In this document: positions 6,782 through 9,172 of the stretch, in pieces
How positions within the stretch are numbered: position 1 is the stretch's first letter
Layout: the number at the start of each line of letters is the position of its first letter
Source: Bacteroidota bacterium
Lineage (GTDB): Bacteria; Zhuqueibacterota; JdFR-76; DREG01
Assembly: GCA_030624545.1 (NCBI GenBank)
Contig: JAUXJX010000048.1
Location: 1 to 9,172 of the forward strand
Direction: 5' to 3'
DNA length: 9,172 bases
Notes under the pieces: model-generated
What the model was told of the DNA's origin: nothing
The model's input: only the letters and a program-made list of their open reading frames with translations
The model's database searches: none
Translations under genes and position numbers: made by a program

Positions 6782-7696
6782 ATGCAGGTTGGATCAGTTC
6801 ATACCGGAAATAATGATCCGGACACGATAGACAGGGAGATTTCCCTCGAGGAAGCCTACCGCCACTGCCGGGATTTAACCCGAAAAAATGCCAAGAATTT
6901 TTACCTCGCCTTCTTTTTCGTTTCCTGGATCAAAAGGCGTTCAATCTATGCCGTTTATTCGTTTTGTCGCTACAGCGATGATCTTGTAGACGATCCCGTC
7001 ATTCGATACCGGTCGGGCATGCTCAATAAGTGGAGAGAAGATCTGGAAGCATGCTATCGAGGAGAGGTGCTGGGACATCCGATTATGATTGCGCTGCAAG
7101 ATACCATCAGAAGGTTTTCCATTCCAAGACAATACTTTCTGGATCTGATAGACGGTATGGAGATGGATCTTTCTATCACGCGCTATCAAACCTTCGAACA
7201 GTTATATCAGTACGCTTACAAGGCAGCGTCCGTCGTGGGACTGATTTTGATCGAGATCTTTGGCTATCGGAATTCCGGGACCCGTGAATACGCCAAGAAT
7301 CTGGGTATTGCCATGCAGCTGACCAACATCATTCGCGACGTCCAAGAAGACGCCAATAGAGGCCGGATCTACCTCCCGCAAGAAGATTTGAAGCGATTCA
7401 AACTTACCGAGGCGGAGTTGCTTAAATCGAGCTATCAAGCCTCCTTCATCCAACTTATGGAATACCAGGCCGCCAGGGCGCTCTATTACTATCAGAAGGC
7501 GACCAGCCTCATCCCTCCGGAAGATCGAAATCTACTCACTTCCGCCGAAGTCATGAAGAATATTTATTTCCATCTTCTCAGGGAGATAAGGCAGCAGGGT
7601 TTCAATGTTTTTCGCCGGCGGATCGAATCCTCAAAGCTGACCAAGCTGTTCATTGTCCTGCGGACCTGGTTTAGAATTCAGATTTGGCGCCAATGA
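6782..7696 (+). CDS. hpnD: Presqualene diphosphate synthase HpnD
   Basis: Condenses two farnesyl diphosphates head-to-head to presqualene diphosphate, the first step of the HpnCDE route. The 304-residue product is a paralogue of the preceding protein. Its own aspartate motifs are SDDLVDD (65-71), preceded by YSFCRY, and RDVQED (185-190), in QLTNIIRDVQEDANRGRIYL, the form typical of HpnD and phytoene synthases. GGAG (6774-6777) lies four bases before the ATG, a slightly short but usable ribosome site. The stop overlaps the hpnE ATG (ATGA at 7693-7696). By sequence alone a phytoene synthase (CrtB) is the main alternative; the hpnC and hpnE neighbours favour HpnD. Confidence 0.92.
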   Translation: MQVGSVHTGNNDPDTIDREISLEEAYRHCRDLTRKNAKNFYLAFFFVSWIKRRSIYAVYSFCRYSDDLVDDPVIRYRSGMLNKWREDLEACYRGEVLGHPIMIALQDTIRRFSIPRQYFLDLIDGMEMDLSITRYQTFEQLYQYAYKAASVVGLILIEIFGYRNSGTREYAKNLGIAMQLTNIIRDVQEDANRGRIYLPQEDLKRFKLTEAELLKSSYQASFIQLMEYQAARALYYYQKATSLIPPEDRNLLTSAEVMKNIYFHLLREIRQQGFNVFRRRIESSKLTKLFIVLRTWFRIQIWRQ

Positions 7697-9021
7697 GGCC
7701 AACCGCATTGATTCTTGGCGCCGGTCTGGCTGGCCTCTCCACCGCAGTCCATCTGGCCAACAAGGGAATTGAGATAACCATTCTTGAAAAGCGTCCTTTT
7801 GCCGGAGGCAGAACCTATTCCTTTTCCCGGGAGTTTTGGCCGTACGGCATCGATAACGGACCTCACGTGATGTTGGGCTGCTATAAGGCATTGCTGGAGC
7901 TTTTGGACATCGTGGGCGGCCGGAATCGCTTGAATCCCCAATCACGTCTACTTGTACCGTATGTCCTGCCGGGTTCGGTTCGGGCTGTCCTTGCCGCCAA
8001 TGCTTTGCCGCCGCCGCTACATCTCCTTTCCGGCCTGATGCGATTTTCGCTGCTGGGGTGGCGAGAGAAGATGTCCTTGGCAAAGATCTTCTTCAAGATT
8101 CGATTTATGTCCGAAGAGGACAGCTTCGATCATCATACCGCCTATGAGTGGCTTAGTGGGCGCCACCAGGGCGGGAAAACCATGGAAATCTTCTGGCGGC
8201 CGTTGGTACTGGCCACCCTGAATGAGCAGCCCGAGAACGTGAGCTTTCTTCAGCTTTTCCGGGTTTTGAAATTGGGAATTCTGGGCGGCAGGGATGAAAG
8301 CCGCCTGATCCTTATTCCGGAGGGACTTACTTCTACGTTAGTTGAACCCGCCTTAGATTGGCTGGCAGGAAACGGGGGCAGGATTGAATTGAATCGCAGG
8401 ATCGAATGCATCAAATGGGCGGAGGATGAAGACAAAATAATTGTGCAAACGAATCATGGTGGCTACGAAGGCTATGATGTGGTCGTCAGTGCGTTGCCGT
8501 TCCGGAATCTTCGCTTACTCACTCTTGATTCGGGGATCGATACGTCCTTGGAAGCCATGGAAGGATTCAGAGGAAATGCCATCCTCAATCTCCATTTTTG
8601 GTTTCCCGAACAACTGATTTCCGCCCCGATGGCCTGTCTGCAGGGAGTTCGGTCACAGTGGTTGTTTGTCCAATCACGGCATGGGGATTTGACTCATCAT
8701 ACCCTCGTGATCAGCAGCGCCGATGAACTGATTTTCAAAGAATCCAAACAGGAACTGGCCCAATCCCTGCTTGGGGAACTGCCGGAGTTGTTCCCCCAAT
8801 TCAATCCCGGCGAGGTCAAATTCCACTATCTAACCATAGAAAAGAATGCAACCCTGGTGTGCAAACCGGGCATCGAGGCGGCCAGGCCGCTGCCGGGAAG
8901 GCTATGGAAAAACCTATATCTTACCGGGGACTGGACACGCACCGGTCTTCCTCCGACTATGGAAAGTGCAGTGCTAAGCGGCAGGATGGCGGCTGAGGCG
9001 GTGGCAAGAGATGTGAATTAA
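7693..9021 (+). CDS. hpnE: Hydroxysqualene dehydroxylase HpnE (FAD-dependent amine-oxidase family)
   Basis: Flavoprotein that removes the hydroxyl of hydroxysqualene to give squalene. From the ATG at 7693 it has 442 residues. The N terminus is an FAD-binding Rossmann fold with GAGLAG (9-14), closing acidic residue E32 in ILEKR, then GGRTYSF (38-44). The middle phrase FWRPLVLATLNEQPENVS and the C-terminal GDWTRTGLPPTMESAVLSG, which completes the FAD site, are typical of HpnE. I chose the ATG at 7693, not the in-frame TTG at 7684, because it overlaps the hpnD stop as ATGA, the same coupling seen at lolC-lolD, and leaves a normal short N terminus before the fold. No clear Shine-Dalgarno precedes it. 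Carotenoid desaturases are the main alternative family; the neighbours make HpnE much more likely. Confidence 0.92.
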   Translation: MRPTALILGAGLAGLSTAVHLANKGIEITILEKRPFAGGRTYSFSREFWPYGIDNGPHVMLGCYKALLELLDIVGGRNRLNPQSRLLVPYVLPGSVRAVLAANALPPPLHLLSGLMRFSLLGWREKMSLAKIFFKIRFMSEEDSFDHHTAYEWLSGRHQGGKTMEIFWRPLVLATLNEQPENVSFLQLFRVLKLGILGGRDESRLILIPEGLTSTLVEPALDWLAGNGGRIELNRRIECIKWAEDEDKIIVQTNHGGYEGYDVVVSALPFRNLRLLTLDSGIDTSLEAMEGFRGNAILNLHFWFPEQLISAPMACLQGVRSQWLFVQSRHGDLTHHTLVISSADELIFKESKQELAQSLLGELPELFPQFNPGEVKFHYLTIEKNATLVCKPGIEAARPLPGRLWKNLYLTGDWTRTGLPPTMESAVLSGRMAAEAVARDVN

Positions 9022-9075
9022 TTAGCGCCAGATGATAACCGCCAAGTCGCTCCACGATCCAGATCGTCAACCTGA

Positions 9076-9092
9076 ATCCGCCGCAGGCGGAT
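9076..9092. repeat. GC-rich hairpin downstream of hpnE (REP-like)
   Basis: ATCCGCC (9076-9082) and GGCGGAT (9086-9092) form a perfect seven-base stem with a GCA loop. No T-run follows on either strand, so it is not a standard intrinsic terminator. Its place between genes and its compact GC-rich form resemble REP-type intergenic repeats; only one copy lies in the window, so repeat status is unproven. Confidence 0.45.
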
Positions 9093-9143
9093 GAAGGATC
9101 TTGCTTAAAACTCATACTAACTTTAATGTAATCAAGTTATTAA

Positions 9144-9170
9144 GGGCAGTTCTGACAATGACAGAAGCCC
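9144..9170 (+). terminator. Stem-loop at the window edge, possible terminator
   Basis: GGGC (9144-9147) plus TTCTG (9150-9154) pair with CAGAA (9162-9166) plus GCCC (9167-9170), giving nine base pairs with an AG bulge and a seven-base loop. It could end the hpn transcript if a T-tract follows, but the window stops two bases later, so this cannot be seen. Confidence 0.35.
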
Positions 9171-9172
9171 CA

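Noticed and set aside
7631..8083. 150-codon open frame on the minus strand over the hpnD-hpnE junction
   Set aside because: It is antisense to two clear conserved genes, shows no recognisable domain and has low-complexity arginine- and proline-rich composition typical of a shadow frame.
1..9172. CRISPR array, tRNA, insertion sequence or phage genes
   Set aside because: No regularly spaced repeats, cloverleaf-like sequence, transposase or phage motif was seen; the window is filled by conserved housekeeping-type genes.

Overview
The window reads as a Gram-negative bacterium with moderate GC. The left edge carries LolC/E- and LolD-type lipoprotein transporter genes, which imply an outer membrane. 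The right half carries the HpnC/HpnD/HpnE route to squalene, usually linked to hopanoids. The middle carries the McsA-McsB-ClpC protein-arginine-phosphorylation and proteolysis genes, best known from Firmicutes. This combination suggests a Desulfobacterota-like (deltaproteobacterial) or similar Gram-negative lineage, but that assignment is inference; no marker gene here settles it. All seven genes are on the + strand.

Region 1 (2-1892) is a tightly packed run: the 3' part of a LolC/LolE-type permease gene, lolD (ATGA overlap) and an mcsA-like gene (TGATG overlap). Region 2 (1893-2145) is a 253-base AT-rich gap with two short perfect dyads, a weak promoter-like pair and an out-of-frame ATG with a Shine-Dalgarno. 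It probably holds regulatory DNA for the next pair. Region 3 (2146-5701) is mcsB and clpC, 34 bases apart, closed by a clear intrinsic terminator at 5728-5766. Region 4 (5866-9021) is hpnC-hpnD-hpnE, compactly arranged. Region 5 (9022-9172) has no gene that I can see. It holds a GC-rich hairpin and a second stem-loop at the window edge.

The genes form three working units. The Lol genes move outer-membrane lipoproteins off the inner membrane. McsA activates McsB, an arginine kinase that marks proteins with phospho-arginine, and ClpC (with ClpP, not in this window) recognises and unfolds them. The residues expected for writing and reading the mark are all visible: the guanidino-kinase motifs and RDxxRA motif of McsB, two GTEH pockets in the ClpC N-domain, and a ClpP-docking IGF loop. 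HpnD and HpnC condense and rearrange farnesyl diphosphate to hydroxysqualene, and HpnE reduces it to squalene.

Nothing here is a wholly unknown system. The most notable points are the pArg machinery in an apparently outer-membraned cell, its mcsA being translationally coupled to the Lol transporter genes and not to a ctsR repressor gene, the mcsA-mcsB gap, and two awkward start sites (mcsB and hpnC).
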